Below, in pieces: positions 1 through 13,500 of a stretch of DNA of 64,000 nucleotides (positions are counted from its first letter, which is position 1; the number at the start of each line of letters is the position of its first letter). The notes beneath the pieces are model-generated. The model saw nothing but the letters and a program-made list of their open reading frames with translations, was not told the DNA's origin and ran no database searches. The DNA comes from Macrotis lagotis (lineage: Eukaryota > Chordata > Mammalia > Peramelemorphia > Peramelidae). The stretch is from positions 18,493,246 through 18,557,245 of the forward strand of contig NC_133659.1 in assembly GCF_037893015.1 (NCBI RefSeq), read 5' to 3'. The translations under genes and the position numbers were made by a program.

Positions 1-330
1 ACATTTTTCTACCTCCCTCCCTTCCCTCCCCAATGGTGGCAAACAATCTGGTAAAACTTGTATATGTACAATTGTGTTTCCATATTGTTCATGTTGTGAA
101 AGAGAAATTAGATCTAAAGAGAAAAATAGTGAGAAAGAACATAAAAGAAGTTTTTAAAAAGTGAACATAGTATGCTTTGCTCTGAATTTAGACTCCATAG
201 TTTCCTCCTTTGGTTGTGGAAAACAGTTTCCATTACTGGTCTCTCAGAATTGTCTGAGTGCTGAATTGTTATAAAGAGTGGCATCTATCTTGGTTGACTA
301 TCTCACAATGTCGTTTTAACTTGTTCTTGG
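1..330 (-). mobile_element. L1 3'-end fragment
   Basis: The + strand text (CCTCCCTCCCTTCCCTCCCC, then GTGAAAGAGAAATTAGA and GCTCTGAATTTAGACTCCAT) is the reverse complement of the marsupial L1 3' region seen also at 58181-58480 and 60050-60350. Confidence 0.5.
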
Positions 331-1689
331 CCCAAGAAACAGAAGCAAGGGTGAGAGTTGCAGAAGGGGTACATTTGGGCTTGATTCTAGGAATAAGCCT
401 CCCAACTATTAGAGCTGTTCAGAATGAAACGAAACAGTTTTCTTCCCCTCATTGAAAGTCTTCAAGTAAAAGAATTTCAGTATATTTTATTGGTGGTATT
501 TGATGGCTATAAGCTAGAGTGGATGACTTTTGAGATCTCTTCGAACTCTGAATCTCTACGGGTTTATGATTCCACAAATAGGTCCTTTGACCTTAATAAT
601 AGTGTAGGTGCCAACTGTGCCATCTGCATCTGAAGAGATTCAATAAAATCAAAATCCAGATCAAAGTCTTCTTTTTCTGTAAATAAAGATGATTGCATAT
701 GAAACTGCAATTCTATTATGAACAAACTAATATTTCTTTCAAATATACATCAAAGTTATCATGCAAATGTCTTTTTCCCCTTTTACTCCTCCTAACTTTT
801 ACTCCATAGAGGTGGCTACCTTTAGGAAACAAGTAGGTATATATAAAATTATTCTATACATACTCCTATTTATGATTCCATTCTCTGGAATCAAATAATA
901 TCTTTCTTTGGATGTGTTTTATAGTTAATTTGGGAATTTATAATAGAAAAAACAAATTATTAACTCAAGGTTATTCTTAGGGTAATATTACTCTTATTGA
1001 ATACAAGGTTGTTTGGGTCCTATTCATTTCATTCTTCATTAGTTAATTCATTTTTCCATGTTTTCTAAGATCACTGAACTCATCATTCCTTATAGCATAG
1101 TACTATTTCATTGTGTCTTGGCTCAGTAGGAGGGCAGATAAAATTCAGGTTTTTCATAACTAATGACAATCCAAAGTGCTTTTAGGTTTTCCTGAAGGCT
1201 ATTTATTGACCAAAGACATAGTACATCTCAACTACTCAGTGCTGAAGGAGCCACATAGTGTTAGGGACATGATTCTAGTGAGATGAGCTGAATGCTTCCC
1301 TGCTGTTCTTAACTAACCATCATCAAGCAATGCTGAAGCCATTGATCATTTACCTCAGGTTCAAGTCAATCAGTCTCTAGGTAAATTTCCATCCCAAAGA
1401 GAGAGTAGATGGCCTTGGAGTCAGCAGTACCTGAAATCAGATTGAAACATACATTTTTTAAAACTTAAACATATTACCCCCACCCCCCAAAATAGAGAAA
1501 CCTCAAGAAAAATAAAATAAAAAAGGTGTTTCATTCTGTGTTCAGATACCATCTACTATCTCTTTGAGATGAACAGTATTCTTTATCATAAATCTTTCAG
1601 ACTTCTCTTAAGTCATAGCATTGTGAGAAAAGGTAAGTCATTCACACCTGATCATCCTGAATTATTATTATTAATATATTACTCATATA
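331..1689. other. Intron 2 of copy 1, no gene seen; old LINE remnant
   Basis: About 880-1110 resembles 24385-24620 (both hold TTTATAGTTAATTTGG and an L1-3'-like ACT..CATCATTCCTTAT stretch), so it is probably an old antisense L1 remnant. I recognise nothing in the rest. Confidence 0.4.
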
Positions 1690-4165
1690 AGTATTTTACT
1701 AGGAGCATCCTGTACATCATTTCCCATAATAGAGCAGTATTTCTATCTCAATCACATGGCACAAATTGTTCAGCCATTCCTCAACCTCCATTGCCCTGCA
1801 AACAGTGCTATAAATATCCTTATACATATAAATACTTTTCTTCCTGTTTTCCATCTCACCCAGCTGTGACTCTGCTAGACCAAATAGTAGGTGTGGTTCT
1901 ATAGCCCTTTGGGCATAGGTCCAAATTGCTCTACAAAATTATTGAATCATTTCACAACTCCTCCTGACCCCGGGCCAGTGCTCTATCTACTGTGCTACCT
2001 AGTTGCCCAGTAAAAGTACTATTGAAAGTGCTATTTCACAAGATATTTTATTTGAGTCTTTGGGATTTTCCAAGTATAGTATATCATCTGTCAAAAGAAA
2101 TATTTTTATTACTCATTCCCTACTCTAATTCTTTCTTTTTCTTCTCAGTTGCTATTACTAAAATTTCTAATACAATATCAAATAATATTGTTGACAGTAG
2201 ACATTCTTCATCATTCTTCATTTATAATCTACCTGAGATCTCTTCTTTTTCCCATTAGAAATAATGCTTGCTGATGTTTTTAGATAAATCTTTTTTTAAT
2301 CAATTTAAGAAAAAATATATTTGGTCCATTATGTTCAAGTGTTTTTAAAAGAAATGAAGCATGCAATTTATCAAGTGTCTTTTTTTTGCATCCATTGATA
2401 AAATTTGCTTTTTACTTTTATTATTGAAATAATAAACTATATTTACAATTCATTATGTTACTTTTCTCATGTAAGACCATCCTTACATTCTTGCTGTGAA
2501 TCCCATTTGACCATAAGGTATAATCTTTGTAATAGGTTATTGTAATCTTTTAGTTAGTATTTTTTGTGATTTTTGCATCCATATTCATTAATGAAATTGT
2601 TCTAAAATTTTCTTTCTCTTTTTATTCTTCCTAGTTCAGGTATAAATATCATATTTGTTTGGTAGAATCCCTTTATCTATCATTCCAAATAATTTATATA
2701 ATGTTGGAATTAGTTGATCTTTAAAAGTTTCATAGAATTAAATTGTAAATTCATAAGAAGTTTGTTTACAACTTATTCAATTTCTTTTTCTAAAATAAGA
2801 TTTTTTAGATATTCATTTCCTCTTCATCTAATCTAGACAATTATATTTTTGTATATTTTTTCCACTTCACTTAAATTGTTATATCATTGAGTAAAAATAA
2901 CTCCTCACAGTTGATTTAATTCCATCTTTGTTAGTGTTAAATTCACCATTTTTAATTTTAGTAGTTTCTTCTTTCTCTTTTAATTACATTAACCAATTTT
3001 TGTCTAATTTCTTTTTTCATAAAACCAAAATCTCACTTTTAATATTTAGGATTTCCAATTTAGTATTTAATTGGGAATTTATTTCTAGTTTTTATTCCCT
3101 AGTCTGTTCTTTCTCTATCTAGGATTCAGTTTTTTTAATCTCCAATTGATTTTTAATCTTTCTTTCCTTAGTCTGTTATTACATATAATGTTTATTGATT
3201 TATTATTTGAATAGGATATTTTTAATATTTCTACTTTAATATTTAAACTTGGTTTTAAATTTTTATATACTAATATATTCTTACTCTTTGTTATCATGTT
3301 GGGATAATGGCACACTCCTTTTTATTTCTATTCAATTCTCTCCAAATATCTATCCTATTTAGTTTATATAAATTGCATTTACCTCCTTAATTTCTTTCTT
3401 ATTTTTTTGGTTAGAGTTATCTAGTTCTGAGAGTGAAATATTAAAATACCCTACAATTGTGCTATTACTATCTATCTCCACCTGGTATTTTTGTTTCAAA
3501 TACTGAAAGTCTTTAATTTCATCAAATATCCCTTTTTCCCCATCCAAAGATATATTCAAAGTTGCTGGATAAGTTTTTTGAGGTGTTTTTTTTTTTGCTG
3601 CAAGTGCTGATCCTTTGCTATTTGAAATTTAATTTTCTAAGACTCATGTTCCTATAGGGCAGGAACTGCTGGGGCTTGTGAAATTCTGATTGTTTTTTCA
3701 TAGTATTAAAATTTTATTGTTGTTGCTTATAATATTTACTCTTTAAACTGATTATTTTGATTATTAATAATGACGTTCATATAAATTTTTTTTCTTAGGA
3801 TTTCTTTCAGGATGTGATCAGTAGATTTTTTTCTATTTCTACTCCCCCTTCTTTTTCTAGAATTTCAGTGTAATTTTCCATAATAATTTCTTGTAATATT
3901 GAATTCAGATTCCTTTTTTATCATACATTTCAGATTTACTGTCAATAATATGTCTCTCTCCTTGGTCTGTTCTTCTGATCAGATTTTTTTTGATGAGATG
4001 TTTCAAATTTGATTGTATTTTCCTAGTTTTATTACTTTTGTTGTCTTGTAATTTCATTTGATTCCACTTGTCAGAATCTAGTTTTTAAGGAGTTATTTTA
4101 TTCCTTAAGATTTCATATTTTTTTCCGATTGGTTAACTTTTAACAATTTTCTTGGATTTATTTTA
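1690..4165 (-). mobile_element. Old L1, ORF2 to 3' part
   Basis: The text follows the reverse complement of L1 ORF2 in order: the 3'-end section (CCCTTTGGGCATAGGTCC), the reverse transcriptase section near 2040-2700, and the endonuclease side near 3360-3600. It is AT-rich and diverged. A SINE fragment sits at 1959-2009. Confidence 0.7.
1959..2009 (-). mobile_element. tRNA-headed SINE, head fragment
   Basis: The sequence CCAGTGCTCTATCTACTGTG followed by CTACCTAGTTGCCC is the reverse complement of the SINE head. The body is missing. Confidence 0.7.
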
Positions 4166-5879
4166 TGTTTTTTTAGAGGTCAAAATCAAAGCAGGAACAG
4201 ATGGTGGGAGACATTTAGGGACATGCCCTGTGAATGAATGTGAAAAAAGATGGTATGAGCAAGGATTACAGATACCTATTCTTTTACTATATGGAAGAGA
4301 GATGCTGCTAAGACTTAAGGAATGTGGATATGTGAATACATCCTCTTAGAGAAACTGGAAAACTAGGCATGTGTTCTAAATTTGACTTTATACTGGAGGA
4401 GAGAAGATAAAGGATTGGAAACGTCCCTTTCAAATCTTTGATAGGGAGTCATTAGGGTACAGTAAAAACTTTGGCCCTGCCTAGTAAGGGACCAAATGAA
4501 CTTAGGTAGTGTCAGACTGGGTGACCCTAATGGATTCTTCCAGTTTGGACTTTCTGAGGATCTGTAATTTTTCACTACATCGTTGTTGGCCTTTTAGTCA
4601 ATCTTTCCATCTTTATCTGTGACAGATCATGATCCCATCCTCCACCATTTAGACAAAATAGTCTAGGCACAGTTTTCCAAATGCCCTTCTCCACTGCCAG
4701 TCCAGCCATAGGATCACATTCATAGCTGGTAGGAAACTTAGAGGCCAATAAACCCCAAATTCCACTCCCATTTTACAGATGATACCTCACATATATCCGA
4801 GTCACAATTTAAACCCAGGTCTTCTTAACTCCAAAACCAACTCTATAGCTTATGAACCTTGCCTTAACTCCATTTGGAAGATTCTCCTCCTCCCAGCCTT
4901 AGCTTCTTGAAATCTTTCAAGAATCAATGCCCAAACTTAACTTCTCCATGATGTTTTTCCCTTGTCAATAATAAATTCTTGGATGTCTGACATCAAGGAA
5001 TTTTGTACTAGTCTTGAACTTGTATTAATTTATAATAATGATTCATGCCAGGTTTAACAATGCTTAATAATAATGTTAATGATAATAATAAATGTTTGTT
5101 GATGTGTATTTATATATTTATAGAAGAATTTGTGGTTTACTTTCCCAACAAGATGGAAATTTAATTTCCATTAGAGCTCAATCACTCTAATACTGCCCGT
5201 ATATCTTCATTTAATGTAGGTCTTTGCTCATCTTCAAACCCTAATAAATTCTTGCTCACAAAAAATGATTGCATTCAGGGTGGATACTTTGACATTTGAG
5301 AAAATTATGGGATTGCAGAGGCATAAGGGACCTCAAAAACTGGTTAAGACTGCCTAGACCTGAATTGTAAAACCCTTTGATGATTGGCAACAAATAGTCA
5401 TAGACTCTGCTTGAAGAAAGGCAAGAATTGGTAGGCCAGCACCTTTCAAAGAATTCCATGAGACTCAAGGACAATCCAACTTCAGTTCTCCTCCTTACAT
5501 TTTTCATGATTGCTCCTGTCTTTGACCTCTGGTGCCAAGCACAAAAAAAAGCTAAATTATCTTCCATATGACAACAGCAATAAAATGCTTCTGATGTTCT
5601 ACTAGCTTCTCTACTCTTTTTTTTTAAATTTTAACAATCTTATGATTTATTTGTCAGATTGTATAATATAAAAGCCCCAATCACTGTAAGGTTCCATGAT
5701 TCATCTTGGCCTAGACCCATCTCTCTCTATTTTTTTCCTTTTCTTTTTTCAAGGGCACCACCATCATTTTTTTGATCATCAATTCACTCTTCAAACTGTC
5801 ACTGTTATCATCTGCTCAACATGTAGTTACTCTGCCTTTGAGGCAAGAAGGTGAAAGTATCTCAGACCAGGTGCCTCAG
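4166..5879. other. Intron 2 of copy 1, no gene; MIR-like and L2-like pieces
   Basis: About 4700-4860 (CCCATTTTACAGATGATACC ... AACCCAGGTCTTCTTAACTC) is an antisense MIR/THER-type SINE. About 4900-5010 may be L2-related. I see nothing else. Confidence 0.45.
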
Positions 5880-6243
5880 GCTAGACTATCTACTGCATTT
5901 AAAAGGCATTACCTACCTAAAAGTAGGACCTTCAAGGGACCTGTCTAGGAGGAACCCAGTCATAAAGTGCAAAGCATACAACTTTGAGAAGTAATGGTAA
6001 TGTCACAGACTGTTGTCTCAATTCCAATCTCAACTATGCCACATCTGCCTGTTTGATCATGGGTGCTTTAACTCTACTACAGAGACCATAAATTGATGGG
6101 ATGACCATATTTTTCAAATGTCAAATGTATGTTTTCCAAGAAGACTATTTTTATGGAAAAATTACATTGGGGGAAACAACCACATGGAGGTCAAAAAAAG
6201 TCATAACAATGACATTCTCAAAATTTCTCTAAAGAACTTTGAA

Positions 6244-6475
6244 ACTGGGGGTGGAGCCAAGATGGAAGCATATGAACAGCCTTTCCTAGAAGCTCTCTCA
6301 AAAATATTCCAAAAACCTTTAAAATTATGGCTCAAACTAAATTGTCAAGAGACAGAACCCACAGAAAGATTCAGTGAGGCAATTCTACCACCCAGGGTAA
6401 CCTGGAAAATTGTGGGAAAGCTCTATTCCATGGGAGTGGAGGGGGTGGTAGCACAGCCAGGATTATGGCTCCAGA
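6244..6475 (+). mobile_element. L1 5'-end-like fragment private to copy 1
   Basis: It opens with GGGGGTGGAGCCAAGATGGA, the usual start of marsupial L1 5' ends, and continues as a purine-rich leader. It interrupts DNA that aligns to copy 2, where different L1 pieces occupy the corresponding spot. Confidence 0.55.
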
Positions 6476-6560
6476 ATTGTCTGCCCTTCCTGTTTGTATT
6501 TCCATCAGACTGTTTGGCACATAGTAAGTATTTGTAAAGTAATTTTTCAATTGAATTTCA
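6476..6560 (+). mobile_element. L2/MIR 3'-tail fragment shared with copy 2
   Basis: It holds GTTTGGCACATAGTAAGTAT followed by CAATTGAATTT, the typical tail of L2/MIR. The matching fragment before exon 3 of copy 2 is at 59300-59402, so it predates the duplication. Confidence 0.6.
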
Positions 6561-6660
6561 TTGCTGTTGGGAGGAATAAACATGCCAATAAAATTACAGA
6601 TATTTTGAAATGTTGATATGAATTATTTAAGGTATTGTTGTTTTTATTAACATTTTCCAG

Positions 6661-6810
6661 GTTTAATCATGTCGAATGGTCAACAATGGAAGCAGCAAAG
6701 AAGATTTGCCTTAATGACATTAAAAAACTTTGGTTTAGGAAAGAAGACTCTGGAGGATCGGATCCAGGAGGAGGCCCGGTATCTTACTGAAGCTATCAAG
6801 GAAGAAAATG
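6661..6810 (+). CDS. CYP2J2-like: CYP2J copy 1 exon 3
   Basis: This exon is 150 bp, begins in phase 1 after TTTTCCAG and ends before GTGAGC. It encodes residues about 126-176, reading [19 protein letters not shown], then [20 protein letters not shown] and [10 protein letters not shown]. The WKQQRRF stretch is the helix C signature whose Trp and Arg contact the heme propionates in CYP2 enzymes. The split Gly at each boundary matches human CYP2J2. Confidence 0.95.
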
Positions 6811-7296
6811 GTGAGCACTGGTTAAAATGAGATAATTTCACTTAGTTCTGATTGCCCTTTTGGTCAAATAATCATTAAATATAATCTGCAATTCCAAGAC
6901 AAGAGACAGGCAAAATATACTTCCAACTCCCATCAAATGTTTTAAAAAACCAAAGTAGGTCTCTTGGAAGTAACTGGGAAGTAAACAAAGATAGATCCCT
7001 TGTTGGTTCATTCTCTTGAATGCCATGACACTCATTTTCTGCCATAAATGTATTGTCCGTTACAGGCATTCTTCATTCTCCCATGGACTCCTACTCACCC
7101 ATATATACCCCACTCTGCCTCTATTCTCTCTTGCTGTCCTTCTCTAAATTCTTTTTTTCCTAATAATTTTTCTCTCTTCTACTTATTGAAACATCTACTT
7201 CCTTTACTTGGTATCTTCCCTCTCATTCTTGTCTTTCTTCTTTTCTCTTCTGTTTTGCTCTCCACCTTTCATCTATTTATCTATAGCTATCTATGA

Positions 7297-7333
<37 letters not shown>

Positions 7334-7504
7334 TAGACAGATATAGAAAGATATCCATCCATACATAGATACATAAAGAGATATGGATATTTATAGATAT
7401 ATATCTTATATTATATAATAGAACCCTTTCCATATAAAAAAATTTTCATTTACTCATTTTCTTTCCTTCTTCTCACAGGGAAAAAACCCCAACAAAATCC
7501 TAAT

Positions 7505-7566
<62 letters not shown>

Positions 7567-10500
7567 ATGCAAAACAAATTATTTTCTTGGTCATGTCCAG
7601 AACTATATATATTGTATCTAAAGTCTGTTAGAAGGTATTACCTCTCTGTTAGGGTGTGGATAGCAGATGGTCTTCTGAATCACGATTGGTATTGCATTGA
7701 TCCAAAATTTTAAGTGTATCCAAAACAACCTTCTCAATATTGCTATTTTAGACATTCATTTATCCACTTTTCTTCTTTCTATACTTTCTTTTTTTTCTCC
7801 TCCTTTTCCCATCCACATGCACTTCCTCTTAATCTTCCTCTTTTGTTGCTTCCTCTTATTGTCATAGATTTAGGCTAAGAATGAAACTTGGAGTCCATCC
7901 ATCTAACCTTCCCTCCCATTCGGAAGATGAGTGAAGCAGTTAAGTGACTTGCCCAAGTTAGTCAGTCAATAAATATTTATTAAATGCACTGTGCTAATTC
8001 CTGGGGATATAAAGGAAGGAGTTCCAGGTCTAAGGGAGGGGCAGAGATAACCTGCAAACAACTATGCAGATATACAACATAAACATGAGAAATTGGAAAT
8101 AATCAAAAGTGCAAAGCCATTAGAACTAAGGTCAATGTCAGCGGTAGGATTTAAGGAAATGTCTGAGGTAGGTTGGGTCTTTCTAGTTTACATACCTATG
8201 ACCATGGCATTTCCGATATAGAATCATAGCTAGAGACTAGAAGGACCATCAGTTATCTAGGCCTTTTTACTGAGGAATTAACAGAAGCAAAAGCACATAA
8301 AACCCCAAAGCCACATGGATAATGCATGTGAAACAAAATATGACACTTAAATTCCAAGCTTTGAGTAAAACAATAAAAAGTGGCCATGGTCTTTTCTATC
8401 TTCCCACATCAACGTATGGAATAGCGGTTCTGCACAATAACAAAGCCATACTGGCTGGTGGGAGGGATATGATGAAAAATGTTCGGGAGAATCATGAGGT
8501 TTTGTAAAAATATGAGTGAGATGACAAGAAACCTGTCCCCTTTCTTTCCTGGCCAACAGGGCAGCCCTTCGACCCCCAATTTCAGATCACCAATGCGGTT
8601 TCCAATATCATCTGCTACTTAACATTTGGACATCGGTTTGAGTACCATGATTCTCAGTTTCAGGAGCTACTGAAGGCTTTGGATGATTCCACAGTGCTTT
8701 CAACAAAGTGGGAGTGCCAGGTAAAAACACCATCCCTTCCTTGGCAGGGCTGGCTCTGCCCCAACTGAGTCTGGGTTTCCTCCATGAGAAAAGAAACAAG
8801 TGACTGTGGGAGACTCAGGGAGCTGAGTCAGCTTGTGGGTGAGTTCCTCTAAACAAGAAAAGGAACTGAAAAGGGCAGAGAAAAGAAGATTTTCATAAAT
8901 CTTTTATAATCTTTTATAAATCTTTCATAATCAGTGACATGAAAGAACCTGCCTGGGGGACTCAATGCTTTTCCAGAAAACTGTGATCCCTGAATAATGG
9001 AAAAGACATTTCTACAGTATTAAAGTTTTTTCCTTAAATTTTTACCAGGACAATCAATTAAAAATATTTATTGAAGACCCATTGAGTTATAAGAACTGTG
9101 CTTGGAAATGGGGAGACAGACACAAAAAAGCAGCCCACTGACCTGGGGGGGTCAAATAATAATAATAATTAATAATTAATAATAATAATAATCTTTCATT
9201 TCCCTGAGAGGAGTAAAATAGAAATACAGAAGGGTGATCAGTGAAGATTATGATATTTGTCCTTCATTCTTAAAGAAAACCATAACATCAGGAAGGTGAT
9301 GCCGTAACAAGTACATGAATTGAATTTGAGTGGGGGGGGGGAAGGGGCTGTGATAAGTCACCAACCCCACTTTCTCCCCCAGAGCCATCTCGACTCAGTG
9401 ATCAGATATGAGTCAACATGAATGAAGATGTCTCTGAATATGAGGCAGTCAGTGTTAAGTGACTTGCCCAAGGTTACACAGCTAGTAAGGTCTGAGGTGG
9501 GATTTGAATACCACCTGACTCCAAAGCCAGTGCTCTATCCACTGTGCCACCTAGTTGCCCTTAATGAATGGAGATTGGCCCTGTAGGGCCAAGGTACCAA
9601 TAATTTCCTTAGGATAAACCCCTCCCCTCTTTCCTGGTAGGCTGTGAGACTGTCTGATTTCGGAAACAGTTACTTAAATGCATCCAGGTATTGCCAAGAG
9701 TCTGGTAGATGAGACAAGAGATGGTTGGATACCAGCCTGAGGGTTAGGAGAGAATATCATGGGAGAAGAGACTGTGGTTACAAGGACGGTGGATTTCAGG
9801 AGAGGCTTGGCATGGAATTAGGATAAATTCAGTATCACAAAAATGGTCCAGAACATTGATTTAAGATGATGAAGATGAAGAGATGGGGCAGCCTACCAAA
9901 AACTGACCACTCAACCTTTCTCCTCCTCCCCACTTTTTATATCATTTAGCTCTTCAATATATTTCCTCGGATAATGAAACTCCTGCCAGGATCTCACCAG
10001 AAACTGATTAGGGAATGGAAGAAGCTGGAGTCCTTTGTTGAACGTGTGATCAAACAGCACAAGGAAGACCTGAATCCAGAGGAGACCGGGGACTTCATTG
10101 ATGCTTATCTGAAAGAATTGACCAAGGTAATGGAGACAACATGGAACATACACAAATGTAAAATCAAAAAAAAAAAAAAGAAATTGGGAGATGTGTGTTA
10201 AAATGATCAAAATTTTATATATTCCACTTAATTGAAATAACTTTCCTAAATGATAACCCTAAGAGGTAAGAAATATAAGTAATAGAGCTTGCTATTACTT
10301 GCTATTATTAGCTATCTAACAGATAGCTAATAATTTTGTTTATTTTTGTTTTACAACTGGAAGGGACTATAGGACTCATGGAGTTCAATCTTCTTTTTTA
10401 AGAGAATATAGAAGTCCATTGACTTGCCCCAGTCACACAGTTATTAGGAATCTGAGGATGAATTGGAACCCAAAACTTTTGGATTCCAAGTCCCTTCTCC

Positions 10501-13500
10501 CATTCATTAGAATCCTTACTTATTGACATGTCTTGGACCTGATATTTCATCCCTATGGCTTCATCTCTCTCTCTCTCTCTCTGTACCTTTTTTCAACTAT
10601 AATTGAAGATATTCTATCTACTCCTTATCCAGAATTATAGTGCATTCGTATTATTTATAAATAATTTATAATAATTTACAATGTTATTAATAATATTTAT
10701 AATAATTTATGAGGTTTATAAACCTCAAAACACTATAAAAATGAATTAAAATATCAATCTGATCTATGCCATCAAAATATAAAAAGATTTGGAAATGTGT
10801 GCAACAATCAACCATGTAGGAAGCATTATGACCCATGTCCCTCTTGAATGCTATAGAATCATTAAAGTATAATTTATAACTATTTGACAAATAGAAATTC
10901 ATTAAAACATAGATAATGTAAGCTGATAAGTAGTCCCCAAAGGGATCATTTCATATGGTTTAGTGACCTATTTGAATTCCTTTACAACATTTCTATAAAT
11001 TACCACCAAAGTCTAGAAGCAAGAGATAGAAAAAGAATCTCATTTAAAATAACTGTAGGGAATAAAAAATTCTATGGGAGTCCACCTGACAAGACAAAAC
11101 CCAAGAACTTTATGAACAAATATTAAAAACACTTTTGGGGTGTCTAGGTGGCACAGTGGATAGAGCACTGGCCCTGGAGTCAGGAGGACCTGAGTTCGAA
11201 TCTGGACTCAGACACTGAATAATTACCTAGCTTGTGGCCTTGGGCAAGCTACTTAACACCATTTGCCTTGCAAAAATCCTTTAAAAAAAACACTTTTCAC
11301 ATCCACAGAAATTTCAGATTTAATCATTTGAAATAATATCAATTTTATGAATATAAAACCAAATCAAGGTAATAAAAATAATTCTTCCCAGGTTGATTTC
11401 CTTATTCACTACTATACCAATCAAACTAACAAAAACATATTTCATGGAGCTTGAAAAAGAACAACTGAATTCATCTGCAAAAAGAAAAAGTCAAAACATT
11501 TAAAGAGAATTAGAGAAAAACATTCAAAGGAAAGGGGCTTGCCGTACCAGCTCTCAGAATAGATTCTAAACTATCAATCGTCTAAATTTATCTGCTATTG
11601 ACTGAGAGTGATGAAGCAATGGAATTGGTCACAAGATGCAGTAGCAAATGACCCTAGTAAGCCAGGGTTTGAAAAACGCAAAGATTCCAGCTTTGGGGAT
11701 AAGAGCTCACTTGGACAAAAAAACAGAAAACAGTTGAGAAGACACTATCTATAGACAAAAATCGGATACCATATAACAAAATATGATCAAAATGGGTATG
11801 ATTTACACAAAAAGGGTGATACCACAAACAGATTAAGAGAGCAAGGTATTGTCTGTGACATTTATAGAAGAGAGAATAATTTGTCACCAATCAAGATATA
11901 GAAAACAAAATTATTGGTTTTGATTATATTAAATTAAAAAATTGTTTTGCCCAAACAAAACTAGCAATATTAAAAGAATACAGAAAGTTGGAAAAGGATT
12001 TGAACAAAAGTTTTCAGATGAAGAAATCAAAATTATTTATAGTTATATGAGAAAATGCTCTGAATCACACTGATTAGAAAAATCAAATTAAAACAAATCT
12101 ATGATATTACATCAAAATTATCTGATTGGCTAATTTAAAAAAAGTCAAATGATGAATGCTGGAGATAATGGAGAGAAATTGGGATACTGATTGAGTGTTG
12201 GTAGAATTGTGAACTAATCCAATCATTCTGAAGAGTAATGTGGAAATCTGCCCAAAGGTAGGCAATCTGTGCATAGCCTTGGATCCAGCAGTACCACTTA
12301 GTAAACCTATATTCCAAAGAAACCATTAGAAAGGTATTTATACGAATGAACAAAAATATTTATAGCAGTTTTTTTGTGTTAGTAAAGAATTAGAAATTGA
12401 ACAAGTTATGATGTGAATGTAATGGAATACCATTGTGCTTTAAGAAATGATGAGCAGGTGGATTTGGAAAATCCTAGAAAGACTTAGATGCATTAATGCA
12501 TAGTGAAGTGAGCAAAACCAGGAGAACATGGTTTAGTTTCAGCACCACCATGAAATAATCCACAATGATTGATTGATCTCTTCTTAGAAACAAGTAAAAC
12601 AAGGCAAGTCCAAAGGTCTCATGTTGCAAAATGTTATTCACATTCAGAGAAAGAACTGATGAAATGTGAATCATATCAAGTTATATTATTTTCACTTTAT
12701 TCTTTATTTCATGTTTTTCTTTCTTTTGTTCTCTTATCACACCATGAATAATACGGAAATGTTTTACACGAATCCCCATATATGTCCCATATGAAATTGC
12801 TTATCAGAATGGTGAGGGATAAGGGGTAAAAGAAAGGGAGGAAATTTAGAACTCAAAATTTTATATACAAAAGAATGTTAAAATTGTTTTTATATTTAAA
12901 AATTCTAGAAAAAATATATTTTTAAAAAAGTATTTCAAAGACAAAAATAGGAACTCTCATTTGCATAAAAAGTTACTGAATTCTTAGAGGTAAAAGAAAA
13001 TTTAGGATCTGGCAGTTCAGTTTTCTCAAGATCCATTCAGATTGAAACTCCTTTCTTTTTTTAATGTAAGGAGAACATCCATTCAAGTTTTAGTGAAAAA
13101 AATATAGTCTTCTGCACCCTGGACCTCTTCTTTGCTGGAACAGAGACAACTACAACCACTCTGAGGTGGGGACTGCTGTATATGGCCCTTCATCCGGAGA
13201 TCCAAGGTACAATCATGGTGACAATCTTTTACATCCCTGCTATGTTCTGCCCAGAAGTGTAACTATTTACAGTGAACTTGAAAGTCTTCCATAGACTTTG
13301 AAAAATATCATCTTCTTCCAATTCTTATTGGAAAAGAGCAGCAACTACCACTTTTAGCAGTCACAGAGAGACTGCTTTTTTAGCATGAAAATTTCATTCA
13401 GTTCCTTGTAGTCTGGCAGGTCCTGGCTGGGGCAGTAAAAAGAGCATAGGATCTGGAGTCAGGAACAGGTAAGTTCACAGCCTGTCTCAGCCACTTACTT

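Larger units (their letters stand above)
6811..8559 (+). other. Intron 3 of copy 1
   Basis: It holds a pyrimidine-rich stretch (7070-7260), two TA microsatellites, and an old repeat at about 7945-8115. The ends align to intron 3 of copy 2. No other gene is seen. Confidence 0.7.
5880..9248 (+). repeat. Segmental duplicate A (around copy 1 exons 3-4)
   Basis: Intronic DNA here aligns by eye to about 57420-63150. Examples are GAGAAGTAATGG with ATGTCA before exon 3, CTTTTGGTCAAATAAT after exon 3, and CAACAACTATG-type sequence near 8060. It marks a tandem duplication of the gene region rather than exon similarity alone. Confidence 0.8.
8721..9949 (+). other. Intron 4 of copy 1
   Basis: It holds an (AAT)n stretch and a 310-bp antisense SINE. 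The first 350 bp align to intron 4 of copy 2. Confidence 0.7.
10127..13070 (+). other. Intron 5 of copy 1
   Basis: It contains an antisense MIR-like SINE (10350-10500), a (TC)n run at 10562-10582, AT-rich sequence and a sense L1 fragment with a SINE inside it. Confidence 0.7.

Noticed and set aside
6118-6537. 139-aa frame before exon 3
   Set aside because: It covers intronic DNA plus an L1 leader fragment, and is not conserved as a frame in copy 2.
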